Positions 48,901 to 60,143 of a stretch of 64,000 nt of DNA are shown one piece after another (within the stretch, counting starts at the first letter, position 1; every line of letters starts with the position of its first letter). The translations under genes were made by a program, and so were the position numbers. This DNA comes from Apus apus. Its lineage: Eukaryota; Chordata; Aves; Apodiformes; Apodidae. The DNA lies in NCBI RefSeq assembly GCF_020740795.1, contig NC_067286.1, positions 38,020,503-38,084,502 on the forward strand. Direction: 5' to 3'. Under the pieces are notes generated by a model. It made no database searches and was not told the DNA's origin. It saw only the letters and a list, made by a program, of their open reading frames with translations.

Positions 48901-51900
48901 CACATCAGCAAAAATGGACAAAGTCCCGCTGTTTAGTGTAACAGCTGCTACGTTAAAGGTCAGATAGGTGTCAAAACAAGTGCAAGGCAGGGAGCAGGAC
49001 TGTGCAGCTATGAGCAAGGGAAGGAGAAACACTGATTGATGAGAAAGGGAGTTAGACCATCTTTTTCAGTTGTAACGATCAGTTGTAATGTAAGTTGAGC
49101 CAACTGCCCGTGAAGCTGTATGTTTAGCAAATAAAATGCACAGGCCATGATTCTGTAACTCTTGGATTTGGATAGATAGAGTCACAATAGAATTAATAGC
49201 TCTTCAGTACATTTTGTACCCTAATCAAATTTGTGAGTGATCTAGAGTGAATGGTGTGGTTAATAAATTCAAGGCCAGGGCTTCTGTTCAGAGGAATGTA
49301 GACAAGCTGGTGGAATAGAACAACAGGAACCTGATGGAATTCAGCAAGGACAAATGTCAAGTCTTGTAACTAGAATTGCAAGGAGTAAAGCTGTGCAGTG
49401 GTACACTGAGGACTTGACTGGCTGCATAGTAATGCTGCTGAAAATGATCTAGGGATTGTTGTGGAGGTTAGTCAGTAGTGCATCCTGCCAGCGTTGCATC
49501 CTTCTGCATTGGACTGTCCCAACCAGAAGTGTAGGTACTACAACAACAGAAGTGATTCTTCATTTTTACTCTGCACTTGTTAGACCTTACCTGAAATACT
49601 ACAAGAAAGGTGTTGACAAACTTGATTGAGACTAGCAGAAGAGGGTCAGGGGCTGGAGCTCCTGACCTGTGAGTTTATTCAGCTTGGAGAGAGGAAGGCT
49701 GAGGAGGTACCTGAAAGTGGTTTCCCACACCGATGAGGAGATGGCTGAAAAGGTGCCGCCAGGCGAAAGTACTGAAGTATATGGCAGGAAGAGACAATGG
49801 TCATTAAAATACAATGTTCCAACTAGAAAGAAAGGGAAACTGTTCCTCTGAGGATTGTTTAAGCACTGGTTCAGGTTACCCAAAGAGATTGTGGACACTG
49901 TCCTTGGAGATACTCAAGATCAGATTTAAATAAGCAACCCAGTCTGAATTCAGCATTGATCCTTGTTTGAGAAGGAGGTTGGATTAGATGACCTTCTGAG
50001 GATCCTTTCTGTGATTTCTTCAAAATTGTGACAGAATACGTTTCAGTAATTAGGAAACGGTAAACCAGTTTGTTTTGCAGTTTTAGAATTAATCAACAGG
50101 GAGGAAACTGTCCAAACGTGAGAGAAGGGGAAAACAGTCATAATTTTTTCTCTTAATGGAAGACTGGCTACCAGACGGATGGAGAAGGAGCACGTGTGTT
50201 ATTTTATTAATGTTTGAGAATCACTGAAAGGTGTAAACAAGTATGTTTTGGAATATTCATAAACATATTGTGCACTTGAGCTGTACTGCTACTTAAGGTA
50301 TCTCTTCAAAGGAAACATCATGGGAATTAGGAAAAGAATTCCTAAACAGTGAAGACAGGACCAAGATGTCAGTGTCTTATGGTATTTATACAGTCCCTCT
50401 TATTCCCCTAGCTTTTCTCCAGGCCCAAAGTGACCAAACAGCTAACATGCCTGGAAAATTAGAGTATCTTCAGATGTCACCCATTTTTAATGAAACAAAG
50501 AATGCAGTACCTCTTCTTAGGCATGTTTGTCATGTTGTATTAATCAAAGCCTTTTTTTTTTTTTTTTCCATGAACAGGCCATGAAATATATGATTGAGTG
50601 ACACTTCATAAAATTATTGAGACCTTGTTTAATAATTGATTAATGTAAATTATAGAAATGTTAATTCAGCATTGGATGAGAGCTCCCTTTTTTTTGAGTA
50701 TTTCTAAAAATACTGCTTATTTTCTTACACTGCTTGCTTTCTATTGAAACTTTCAATGTTGTTTAAATTATTTCGTTACAAGAAGCAGTAAGACACATTT
50801 TTTTGTTCTCCTTTTCATTATGTTAATTGAATGTCTTGGATCTTTAAATGCCAGTGTTGATATACACAGATAAGAACATATTAAATGTAGAATTTTAAAT
50901 GTATTTTATGAAGTAAATTTAGTGCTAGACTCTTACTTGAAAAGAGTTTGAATTCTTTGCTATGTAATCATTTGTATTTTAGGTGTATGTAGAAATTACC
51001 ATTCTGGATCAGGAAGGTGACAGTTCCCTTAGTTTTGTGTAGTCTGGGTAGCATAGGGGCTGAGAAGACATACACCAGGTCAATCTGTGGAATAAAATTA
51101 TAGAATTATAAAGATCATAGAATGTACAAAGGTAAGTGTGGAAATTATAATCTCATCTATTGTAGTGGAGAATGATTCCTGAAAAGTTTTAATAGGTCAC
51201 TCTAGGGTATGGAATTGAACTGAGAAACAGACTTGCTGTCATATGGTGGTATGTATTCAGAAATGTAGACAGACCAGTGATAGGGAAACCTGGCTATGGA
51301 TGTCAAGTTGGCAAATACCGTTTGACTTTTCAGCAGACTAAATATTAGTGTAGCTGTTGTCACTTGGGAAAAGGCTTTAAAATCTTCATAGACAGCTGTC
51401 TGAAAACTTCAACTTTCGGTACTTGCTATCAAGCAAGCAAAAAGAATTATGAGAGTGAGCGATATGGGGAAAATCATTCCATTAATCAGTTCCATGATAT
51501 GCACGCAGTTTGAATACTGGTTATAGTTTGGGTCAGTCTGTTTTAGAAAAGATACTGCATATGATAGTAATAGTAAGTCTTAGATAAAGCAGGACTGAAT
51601 TTGTTAGCTTAGAAAATTTGTGAGGAAGGGAAATAACAGAAAACTTAAAACCTGGTGCAGGGAAAGAGTAGAGAAATTTCTACTGCTTGTTAATAAAGAA
51701 AAAAAAGATTCCATTAAAACTTCAGGTACAAAGCATAAGCCCAGTGTGCATTCCTGAATTAGAATATTGTGTTTGCTGTGGATTGTTATAAAGACAACAG
51801 GTAAATGACTTAAGGGAGTTAGTACAAATTAGTGGAGGATAAATTCTCAAGTGGCTATAACACCTTGTGCAAAAGTCTATGTAAGCCCCCATTTGCAGGA

Positions 51901-54900
51901 AGCTGGAAGTATATACCAAAGAAAATTTGCTGGTGTTTTGGTTTGTAGGTTGTGTGGTTTTTTTGTGGTTTGTTTTTCCTTCTGTACTTCTCCTTAAGAA
52001 TATGCCACTTAATTGTGTGGAAACTGGATATTGTACCAGGTAGACTTAGGTCTGCCCTTGTACTGAAGTTATTATATTCTATGGAGGAACCAAGAGTTAT
52101 GAAATGTATTGGTGACTAAGAATGGAAGTGTTCTACAAACTAAGTCTTCATATAGGTGCAGATCCACCTTCCTTATTTTATTTGAAATGCTTTGAACCAC
52201 ATGTGAAGTTCCAGTTAGATGGGATGGAACTCTGATCACAACTGGAAGCACAAAAGAAAGTGCAAGAAAATAATCTATTAGGCACTAGGAAGTACTTTGA
52301 AAGAGGAATAGTCTATACAAAGGAGATGAGCTCTGTCTTGAATAAATTATGCACTACTGTGACATGAAATAAGGAGGATCTAATTCTTTAAACCTAAAGG
52401 TGAGGTAAAGCTAGCAGGACAGAAGCAAATAAACCAGATTATTTTGATATATATTACAACAGCCATTGTCTCCAGTAAGGATATCTTGAAACTTGCAGCT
52501 GGAAAAGGAGGGAAGCAGGATAAGAACATAGGTAAGATTTTCTGAAAAAGTCACTGCACTTGCAGGTGAAAGAAAAAAACATAAATACTGCATGCTCTAT
52601 CTCAGTATGGATATACATTCTAGATATGCAAGTTAAAAAGCTGAAAATAATGAAATAGAGTGTCTTTTACTTGATGAAGATCTAGATGTAACAAGCATTG
52701 CAGAAACCTGGTTGGATAGTAAAAAACAAGGGTGAATTAAAGCATTACTTAAAAAATTACTCTTTCAGATTTCTAGCTGGGCGTTTGCAGACAAACAGAT
52801 TAAACTTGTCTCCTTGTGTGCCTGAGAGAAACAGTATAATAACAGTTGACCAATCATTTAATGAAGTGTTACTTTCTAGAATATACAAGCAAGAAAAATA
52901 GGTTTTGCTTGAGGGATTTAGTTAGCTTAATCCAGAATAACAGCACTTAGCTATTTTTGGAGGATGCCTAATTTCAGGATGCCTAAATTGACATCTTGCT
53001 TAACATGAAGATTTTCTAAAGTTCTGGAAGCTGTCTTTTTTTTTCTTTTTCTCAGAGCTGTATTTGAGCAAAGAGACTGTCTACTATGTGATGAAATAGG
53101 AAAAAAACCAAACCAAAGCAAAAAAGCCCAGATGCTGCAACAGAGCATCTCTGTCTCGAGAGCAGCCCAGTTCAATTATTCAAGTTTTAAACGCTACTAC
53201 TAAACAGTGACTGGATCTGACTTTTCAAAAAATGCTATTACAGCACATTCAATTCCGTTTTTGCAGAAAGAAGTTTAATAGTAGTTGATAAAACACAGAA
53301 TGTCCTGGGGCTGTAGGGTCTCCAACTGAGAATTCTCCCATACTAAACAAAGAGAATCTCCATCCTAGTTTGTTCTTATCTACCATGTGGTTTTCTGTAT
53401 TTCTTTATTTACAGCTTCTGGAAGTGAAATGCAAAGTGTTTCCATTTGTGATAGCGTGTAGCACATTCTGTGCATTCTTTTGAAGACAGGTTTGAAACCC
53501 CTTCCAGCTGTGGAAGCTATTGAATCACTGAAACCACTCAGTGCTTTCTGTACTTGGAGCATTGTAACAGGATTACTAGTGTTTCTTGGTAACTTAAAAG
53601 GCATACTCATTGACTGTGGTGCGACAGAAGAGTTATGGATTGATCTGATAATCTAAAACGCATTTAATTATTGGGTTGTGATGGTAAAGAGCAGAGATTT
53701 CCTAAAGCTCTCAAACTTCTGAATTTTTAAATAGAACTGTGCACTGTTATGTAGCATACAGTCTAGCATACAGATAATTTATACCCATAAGGTAACTGGG
53801 AGAGTTATGGAACTATAAACTTGTTGTATTCCTTAATGGGTTCTAAATTAACAAAGAAAAGGTTATTAGGTAATAGTGTGATTAGCAGGATGGATGCTTT
53901 CATTGAGTGAGTAGCTGTGGGTGAAAAGATAGCAGTGTGTTAGGAAACAATTATTGGAATGAAGTGAGCATGTGTGTGTGTGAGTAATAAAGGTGTATTT
54001 TTAAATGTTATTCACCTTGACTGGCTGCAGTAATTATGAGGTCTCCGTACGCATAGTAAAATAAATAACGGGAAGCCTGGAGAACCTCTGCTTTCTGACA
54101 CCTTTCTCCTTTTCCCACCTTCCCTAGCTCCTTTAAAGGCTTTTAAATGACATGATAATTTACCTTGGAAAAGAAGTGTCTTTCAGAGATCAGGAAGATA
54201 ATAATTTTGCATAGATTATTCCATAAATGCCTCCAGTCAGGTTCTTATTATCCTACAGTGTGGTTTCCTTTGATTCATATTAAATCAGATAGTGGACTCT
54301 GGTGTTTTGTGCTTTGGTAGTCCTTTTTTCACTATAATGGTTAGTATGTTACTTTATAGGCACTTAAGATTTGTATTCCTGCTTTCGATTTCTGAATTGG
54401 TAATTATGACTGGTTCTGTTTTGCTCTATAGTATATAAACTTGGTTTTGAATTTATTTTTTTCTTCCCTTCTAAGGATTGTGTACTGAAGGCCTGTACCG
54501 TGTTAGTGGGAATAAAACAGATCAAGACAATATTCAGAAACAGTTTGATCAAGGTAATGACAGATTTTATTATTTAAAGACAAAACAGAACTTGAATTCT
54601 CCATTGATTTATTGTAGCGTAATACAAAGTGGGTTGCACTTTAGACTGACTCCCATAGCACTGAGTACTTAATGCTTGGGTAGATTGTATTGGTATGGTC
54701 CAGGTTATTACTAATGAAGCTGTAAATAAACCTAAAATGGAATAGAATCTTTTTACAGCTGCCTTTAAGTGCTGTTAAAATATTTTCTAGGTGGTATTCT
54801 AGTGTTCAAAATAATTTAAATGCAGTGTTAGCTGCTCCTGTGTTAGTAGTTCATCAGACCTGGCCATTAAGGCACTCACTTCCTCCTCATATCTCCTCAA

Positions 54901-57900
54901 ATGTAGTACTTCTGGATACTTAATCTGTTGGAAGCTTTCTTGAATAATATGGATTAACAATTAAATCTTGATTTCCAACACACCCTTTCTCATGCTAGAG
55001 TATACTATAATGTGATTGGTAGATCTTATTTTTCACTTTGATGTGTTCAAAGAGGGCTCCAAATTATTTTTTTCCTTCTGTTTTCTCACTTATTATGTCA
55101 GTTGATATTTCAAAACAAAAGCTTCTTTAAAGTTCTTGGGTATCTTAATAATGAAGTTGAGCCTGTGAAAAATTGTAAAATTCCTCCTAGATAAAAGGAA
55201 AATAAACATACTAGGTTTTTGTGCCTCACTATGCTGTTTCAGATCATCTGAATATAATGCTAGATTTTCTTCAGTCAAATTACTAAAGGGTGTTCCAGAG
55301 TTCAGGTGGAGTGGACTTTTGAAACAGAAACATAGCATTTTCAAAATTTTGGCTTTTAAATACTTAAAAGTTCTGTGGCTTACAGTGATTCCACTTCTAG
55401 CCTTGGTTTAAAAATTATGTAGCACAACTTTGTTATTACAAATTTCATTAAAAAAAAGAAATCTCTAGTTATAAAACAAAGCGTCTGTAATTTGGGAATC
55501 TAGCAGTAGATTATATGGCCATGTGTGGTCACGGGTATGTATTGTCAATTTTTTAAAAGGCTTCATGTGAGTCATATGAACACAATCACACAAATTCTGC
55601 AAATTGATGTGACCTGTACTGGTTTTAAAAAAAAATTTGACAAACTGAATTTAAAACGTATTATTAGGCAAAATTGAGTAATTGGAATCTAGTCAATGGC
55701 AAATAGAAAAGCATTTAAGTGTGCATGGAAAATTGGACAACTTTCTTTTCTGATCTTCTGCTGTTTTCTTATATTTCCAGAATTTCTTATGCTTGATTTC
55801 ATGTGGGTCAAAGTGATGGCAACTTATGCATACATTCACCTTTTCATGCATTTTTTAACAAATGTTAGACATAATTTTCATTCCTACTGTTTTGAATAAA
55901 TTTTTGCTGTCGTAAGTTACTATGAGGGAATGATAGCTGTAGTTTTTACTTAAACTGCTGTTTAATTTTGGTTTACAGATCATCATATCAGTCTAGAGTC
56001 TATGGGAGTAACAGTAAACGCAGTGGCTGGGGCTCTTAAAGCTTTTTTTGCAGATCTGCCAGATCCATTAATTCCTTACTCTTTGCATCAAGACTTGTTA
56101 GAAACATCAAGTAAGTAATACACAATCTTGTCTTGATCTAATGTTGTTATATTAATTGCCCTTACTGCAGTTTTTACTTCATTTTAAATTGAAATTGCAT
56201 TGAAATATTTTTAAAATTGCTTAGGCACATGTGTTTTTTAATATTCTTTGAAATTAACAAAAATATATGAGGAAATAACGATAATATGTTATTTTTTCTA
56301 AACAAGTTCTGGATTATCATTTCCTCCTTTCCTGGAATATTTAGTGGGAGAAATCTGCTGTTTTTCAATTCTGTATTAGTGCTGCGTATGATGAAAGCTC
56401 TTGAAACTCTATTGCAGTTGTTAACAGGGTGAAACGCCCTTAAATTCATGAAGTCTTACATTCAAAGTAGGCTTTAGAAGTCAGATGCATCTATGGAATA
56501 TTCTGGTAGTTCTCTGTTAGCTATTTTTCAAATTCTTTTTGATCTCCTTGAAAGATGAAATGCTTAATTTTGTTTGCCTTACAAACATTTTTCAGTCACT
56601 TATGAATGATGTAACTAAATTGTTCCCTTTTCTTAAAGAATATCTCTCTTGGGTTGGCAGCAAACTTAAAAAAGGCTGCTATGACTTTTTGCAGGATATA
56701 ACTGTGGCATACAGTATTCTTAATGCTTTTTTGTTCAAAACATGAAAATACTACTGTAAAACTAAGGCTTGGGCCTGGACTTGATTAATATATAACTGTT
56801 AGAAATTTTGTGCTTCCGGACTATATCTATATATGGTTATTTGTGGTATTTCTGCTGTATTTTTCAGACAAAATGCTTGTTAGCATGTAATTAGTTAGGT
56901 GTAATTAGTTAGGTTTGCATTATTTTCTTAAAAGTGTATCACTTCGATTTCAGTCAAAACATGCAATAGCTAAGAATTTAAGTGCAATTATTGTTTTAAA
57001 ATGTCATTAATACTGCTTTATCAAGTATCTTTTTAGAATACAGGCAGGTAATAGAAGTGAACCTATATTCCTTTTTATGATATGAATCATCATGGTGTAG
57101 AAGTATATTCTGCAGAATGTATGGTTCTACAATACTTCAGTGTTATTTTCCACAAGTGTTTAGCAGCATATTAGTTGTGGGTTATTTGGGGTTTTTTTAA
57201 GTTATTTTATTCCATAGTCCTTTCTTACATGTTGCTCATTTCCTCTTTAAAGCATAAATAATTTCCCTTGGGCCTGTGAAAAATTGCTGCTTTCCTTTAA
57301 ACAGTAAATTCAAAACAGCTCTACGAGGCTTGTTCATAATTTCTTTATTGTTTTTATAACTGAGAAATTTAAGATATTCTAAATTCATGTGAATGTCTTC
57401 CTTCCCCCAGATCTTTAGGAAACTTAAGTTTGAATAAATTTTAAATCTAAGTCATAATGTTTGCAAGCACAGGAAAATCCAACACGAATTCACCCGGTCA
57501 CAATATTAGTTATCATTTTACAAACCAGCAATGAGGTGATGAAGTGATTATTTTCTGTTAAACACGGATAAATAATTCTGCTTAAATTACAATAAAATAT
57601 TTTTGGGTTTAGATAGTTACCTCTATATTTAAAAAGTTATTCTATGCAATACATTGTGTGCAGATAGGAATTTCATCAAAAGTTTTCTCACTTGGTGCTT
57701 CTTGGTGGGTATCTTACCTGTACCGTTATGCCAGGAAAAAAGCTTAGCAACACTTTATTCAGTATGTCTTTTGAGATGTGTCAGAAAATGTCACTTGTTT
57801 CTATAGAAATCACGGATAAGACAGAACGGCTACACGAGTTAAAAGAAATTGTGAAGAAATTCCACCCAGTGAACTATGATGTCTTCAAATATATCATAAC

Positions 57901-57912
57901 GCATCTAAACAG
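29575..57912 (+). CDS. ARHGAP5: Rho GTPase-activating protein 5 (p190-B RhoGAP), 3' end outside window
   Basis: Spliced CDS joining 29575-33297, 43316-43463, 54476-54553, 55979-56110 and 57807-57912. Phases agree throughout (0, 1, 1, 1, leaving phase 2) and give 4187 nt, about 1395 codons. The vertebrate family protein is about 1500 residues, so roughly 100 are missing past 64000. p190-B is a cytoplasmic and membrane-associated protein that accelerates GTP hydrolysis by RhoA, and also by Rac/Cdc42, downstream of integrins and growth-factor receptors. Order: N-terminal GTPase module (1 to ~250), FF domains (~270-550), two pseudoGTPase folds (~590-950), a linker with proline-rich and SH2-docking motifs and polybasic stretches (~950-1240), and the RhoGAP domain (from ~1260). 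The arginine finger is Arg1299. No inactivating change is seen. Identification rests on near-verbatim similarity to remembered vertebrate p190-B; p190-A (ARHGAP35) fits less well. Confidence 0.97.
33913..33918 (+). terminator. Possible intronic polyadenylation signal
   Basis: A canonical AATAAA lies 616 nt after the giant-exon donor and is followed within about 40 nt by a GT-rich stretch (gtgtggttttct). Use of it without splicing would yield a protein of 1246 residues ending in VSQLI, lacking the RhoGAP domain. AT-rich introns contain many chance AATAAA words. Confidence 0.2.
34924..35230 (-). mobile_element. CR1 LINE 3' tip (reverse)
   Basis: The plus strand starts with the reverse-complement tail 'atagaatcatggaatggttt'. 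It continues 'gagaccttaaagatgac', 'cctgcctgggcaggggc' and 'gcctggtctagtgtctcacc', and fades after 'aaaaatccctccccagct'. It is collinear with the first part of the copy at 26976-27430, including the shared 'ctagtgtctcaccac' block. Confidence 0.93.
36955..37024 (+). repeat. (TTG)n(TTA)n microsatellite
   Basis: A few TTG units pass directly into about 19 TTA units. The polytyrosine ORF over it is an artefact of the repeat. The length is probably polymorphic. Confidence 0.95.
37343..37432. repeat. Purine/pyrimidine alternating, palindrome-rich patch
   Basis: About 90 bp dense in short palindromes built from 'acatgta/tacatg' words and partial (TA/CA) steps. No regulatory role is evident. Confidence 0.4.
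37460..37640 (-). mobile_element. Possible decayed CR1 ORF2 fragment (reverse)
   Basis: The plus-strand words 'ttgttgaacatcatcctgtt', 'ctggtactccagttg' and especially 'tcaaatgccttactgaagcc' resemble the reverse complement of the CR1 reverse-transcriptase region ('gtcaaaggccttactgaag' type). Divergence is high and the ends are unclear. Confidence 0.4.
37900..37921 (+). repeat. C22 homopolymer
   Basis: Twenty-two consecutive C preceded by a T run. This is likely an unstable length and a possible assembly-error site. Confidence 0.9.
42878..42913 (+). repeat. T36 homopolymer
   Basis: Thirty-six consecutive T, about 400 bp upstream of the 43316 exon. No adjacent retroposed body is recognised on either side, so it is not clearly the tail of an element. 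Confidence 0.9.
43316..43463 (+). CDS. ARHGAP5: ARHGAP5 coding exon, entry to RhoGAP domain
   Basis: 148 bp, enters in phase 0 and leaves with one nt of a glycine codon. Acceptor ttttgttgtag, donor ACAG|gtaaga. It encodes a lysine-rich stretch ([11 protein letters not shown]), which continues the polybasic region, then the start of the RhoGAP fold ([13 protein letters not shown], then [16 protein letters not shown]). Confidence 0.95.
49262..50025 (+). mobile_element. CR1 LINE 3' region, old copy
   Basis: The translation retains CR1 ORF2 wording ([27 protein letters not shown]) at about 49275-49365. The 3' region then follows ('tcagcttggagagaggaagg', 'ggttggattagatgaccttc'). There are many stops and indels, and the terminal tandem tail has decayed. 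It is more diverged than the 8.85-kb copy. Confidence 0.8.
51350..52760 (+). mobile_element. Possible ancient LINE relic
   Basis: At about 52645-52735 one plus frame reads [20 protein letters not shown], which resembles the apurinic-endonuclease motif (TETWL) of CR1/L2-type LINEs. Upstream, 'LEYCV' at about 51758-51772 resembles a CR1 ORF2 C-terminal word. The order of these two words is wrong for a single intact element, so at least two fragments, or chance, are involved. Ends cannot be fixed. Confidence 0.3.
54476..54553 (+). CDS. ARHGAP5: ARHGAP5 coding exon with the GAP arginine finger
   Basis: 78 bp, phase 1 to phase 1. Acceptor ttcttcccttctaag, donor CAAG|gtaatg. It encodes [16 protein letters not shown] and onward; GLYRVSG is the RhoGAP signature. 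Arg1299 (CGT at 54499-54501) is the catalytic arginine finger that inserts into the Rho active site, so catalytic competence of this part is conserved. Confidence 0.96.
54554..55978 (+). other. ARHGAP5: ARHGAP5 intron 5 (phase 1)
   Basis: 1.4 kb, gtaatg to tttggtttacag. AT-rich with no recognised repeat. Confidence 0.9.
55979..56110 (+). CDS. ARHGAP5: ARHGAP5 coding exon, RhoGAP core
   Basis: 132 bp, phase 1 to phase 1. Acceptor ttggtttacag, donor ATCAA|gtaagt. It encodes [20 protein letters not shown], the conserved RhoGAP helix carrying the structural and Rho-contacting lysine followed by LPDPL. The residues just before it (HHISLESMG) differ somewhat from my memory of the mammalian protein, as expected across amniotes. 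Confidence 0.96.
56111..57806 (+). other. ARHGAP5: ARHGAP5 intron 6 (phase 1)
   Basis: 1.7 kb, gtaagt to the acceptor tcacttgtttctatag. A tandem pair of 'gtaattagttag' words lies near 56890-56911. No transposon was recognised. Confidence 0.9.
57807..57912 (+). CDS. ARHGAP5: ARHGAP5 coding exon, RhoGAP continuation
   Basis: 106 bp, enters with 2 nt of a lysine codon and leaves in phase 2 (AAC AG|gtttag). It encodes [17 protein letters not shown] and then [17 protein letters not shown]. The donor gtttag is weaker than the other donors of this gene. The next family exon (VSQ..KINLMTADNLSICF in vertebrate p190-B, carrying the conserved asparagine of the GAP site) was not found before 64000. Confidence 0.95.
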
Positions 57913-58809
57913 GTTTAGTATTTTTTTTACTAAATTTTTTTGTTGTTGTAACAGATGCACAAAAGGTTGTGTTAGAAACACTGAATCAACCACCACAATT
58001 GAAAATTTCACGTTGCATTGCTTATCTGTTAGCATAAATGGGAAAAATGAAACTAGAAGTTAGAGGTTGATTGGAAAAGTTTTGTGTATTCTATTCTCAG
58101 ATTTTCTTGACATATAAATGTCTGGCATCATCACTACTATAAAGTTATAAGAGTGTGTACATAATGAAGAAGCTTGAAAGAGTAACTATGCACCACAGTT
58201 ACAGATCTCTTTTTTTTTCTTCTTTCTTTTTTTTCTGTTTGTTTTTGTGGTTTTTTTTTCCCCAGGAAGCAGTTATTAAAATTATGAACTATTACAGGTT
58301 ATAAAGGATCTCACAGTCGTTTGGCATAAAATCACTCTCCGGCCCTCTCTCTCAACCCCTTAAAGCAGGGCTAGCTTCAGTCAGCATCTAAAATGTAGCA
58401 CCCCAAAACTTTGGTGAAAAAGTAAAATATAGAACAAAGCTATAAGTAACAGTAAAAGGGTTACACTTGCTTCCTAAATCTTGCCTCTTGCACAGAAATT
58501 TAATGGTGTTCTCTTTAAAAATTATTTATCTATTTACAAAAATAATCTGATATGAGTAGATGTGCTCTGCCTCGTTATCTACCCCTTTATGTGCACAACT
58601 GTACGATATTCAGTCATAAAGAACAGGGTCAGCTTACTCATTTTCCTTTTTCAGCTAAAATGAGATTACTCTGAAATCCCCTAGATGGGATTGTTACCTA
58701 TATTCTTGAAAGATAGAATAAACAATGTCCAAGCTAAAGTAACTTTTTTTTTTAATCCAGTAATCTGTCACTTAAAGATTAGCTTGTTATAATTTTTCTG
58801 CATTTTTAG

Positions 58810-58868
58810 ACACAGTAACAGAATTGTCGAGGTTGTAAGGGACCTTTGGAGATAGTTTAGACCAACCC
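58810..58868 (-). mobile_element. CR1 LINE 3' tip (reverse), 59 bp
   Basis: The plus strand 'cacagtaacagaattgtcga' followed by 'aagggacctttggagatag' is the reverse complement of a CR1 3' terminus. It is nearly the inverted copy of the last ~56 bp of the CR1 that follows (about 60088-60143). Nothing more of this reverse copy can be recognised. Confidence 0.75.
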
Positions 58869-58885
58869 GCATGTACATGAAAGAG

Positions 58886-60143
58886 AAGAAGGTTATCAGG
58901 AGTAGCCAGCATGGATTTACCAAGGGGAAATCATGCTTGACTAACATGGTAGCCTTCTACGATTTTGTGACTGAATGGGTAGGTGCAGGGAGACGAGTGG
59001 ATGTTGTCTACCTTGACCTTTAGCAAGGCTTTTGACACTGTCTCCCATAACATCCTTGTGAGCGAGCTCAGGAAGTGTGAGGTAGAAGAGTGGACAGTGA
59101 GACGGATTAAGAACTGGCTAAACAGCAGAGCCCAGGGAGTGGTGATCAATGGTGCAGAGTCCAGCTGGAGACCAGTAACTAGTGGAGTCCCCCAGGGATC
59201 AGTGCTGGGTCAAGTCCTGTTCAACATCTTCATCAGTGACCTGGATGAGGGGAGAGAGTGTATCCTCAGGAAGTTTGCTGATGATATGAAAGTGGGAGGA
59301 TTGGCTGATTCACAGGAAGGTCGTGTGGCCATTCAATGAGACCTAGACAGACTGGAGAGCTGGGCAAAGAGGAACTTAATGAGATTCAACAAGAATAAGT
59401 GTGGATTCCTGCACCTGGGAAGGACTAACAACATGCACCAGTACAGATTAGGAGCCGACCTTCTAGAAAATGGCTCTGTGGAGAAGGACCTAGGAGTCCT
59501 GGGGAATAAGAAGTTATCCATGGGGCAGCAATGTGCCCCTGTGACCAAGAAGACCCGTGGTATCCTGGCATGCATTAAGAAGAGTGTGTTCAGCAGGTCG
59601 AGGAAGGTTCTCCTCCCCCTCTATTCTGCCCTGGTGAGACCCCACCTGGAGTAATGTGTCTAGTTCTGGGCTTCCCAGTTCAAGAGAGACAAGGATTTAC
59701 TTGGGAGAGTCCAATGGAGGGCCACAAGGATGATTAAGGGCACCTGTCTTATGAGAAAAGGCTGAGAGACCTGGGGCTGTTTAGTCTAAAGAAGAGAAGA
59801 CTAAGAGGGGATCTTTTTAATGTCTATAAATATCGAGAAGGAGGGGCCAGTCTTTTTTCAGTCATGCCATGTGGTAGGACATGGGGCAACGGATGCAAGC
59901 TGGAGCACAGGAAGTTCCACCTTAAGATGAGGTAGAACTTCTTTACTGTAAGGGTTGTGGAGCACTGAAACAGGCTGCCCAGAGAGGCTGTGGACTCTCC
60001 TTCTGTGGAGACTTTCAAGACCCATCTGGATGCATTTCTGAGTGACCTGCCCTAGATTCTGTGGTGGTTCTTCTCTCTCAGGCGGGGTGGACTAGATGAT
60101 CTCCAGAGGTCCCTTAAAGCCCCTAACACTCTGTGTTTCTGTA
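58886..60143 (+). mobile_element. CR1 LINE, reverse-transcriptase C-terminal half to 3' end
   Basis: A relatively well-kept CR1 starting within ORF2 ([19 protein letters not shown]) and continuing through [33 protein letters not shown] and the RT active-site motif FADD (59274-59285), then the C-terminal region and 3' UTR. It is broken by a one-base insertion near 59018, a TGA at 59337-59339 where CR1 usually has CGA (typical CpG decay), a TAA at 59652-59654, and further damage downstream. The 3' end has 'actagatgatctccagaggt' and a degenerate tail. It is non-autonomous and dead. Confidence 0.92.

Larger units (their letters stand above)
43464..54475 (+). other. ARHGAP5: ARHGAP5 intron 4 (phase 1)
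   Basis: An 11-kb intron. It contains a plus-strand CR1 fragment at about 49262-50025 and a region at about 51350-52760 that looks like an older LINE relic. About 48640-48990 may also be repeat-derived, but I cannot name it. Nothing else is recognised. Confidence 0.9.

Noticed and set aside
54478..54672. 64-codon plus ORF as a separate small gene
   Set aside because: It begins inside the arginine-finger exon and runs past the donor at 54554 into intron.
57692..58063. 123-codon plus-strand ORF as an independent gene
   Set aside because: Its middle is the ARHGAP5 exon 57807-57912. The flanks are intron with clear splice sites at the exon edges.
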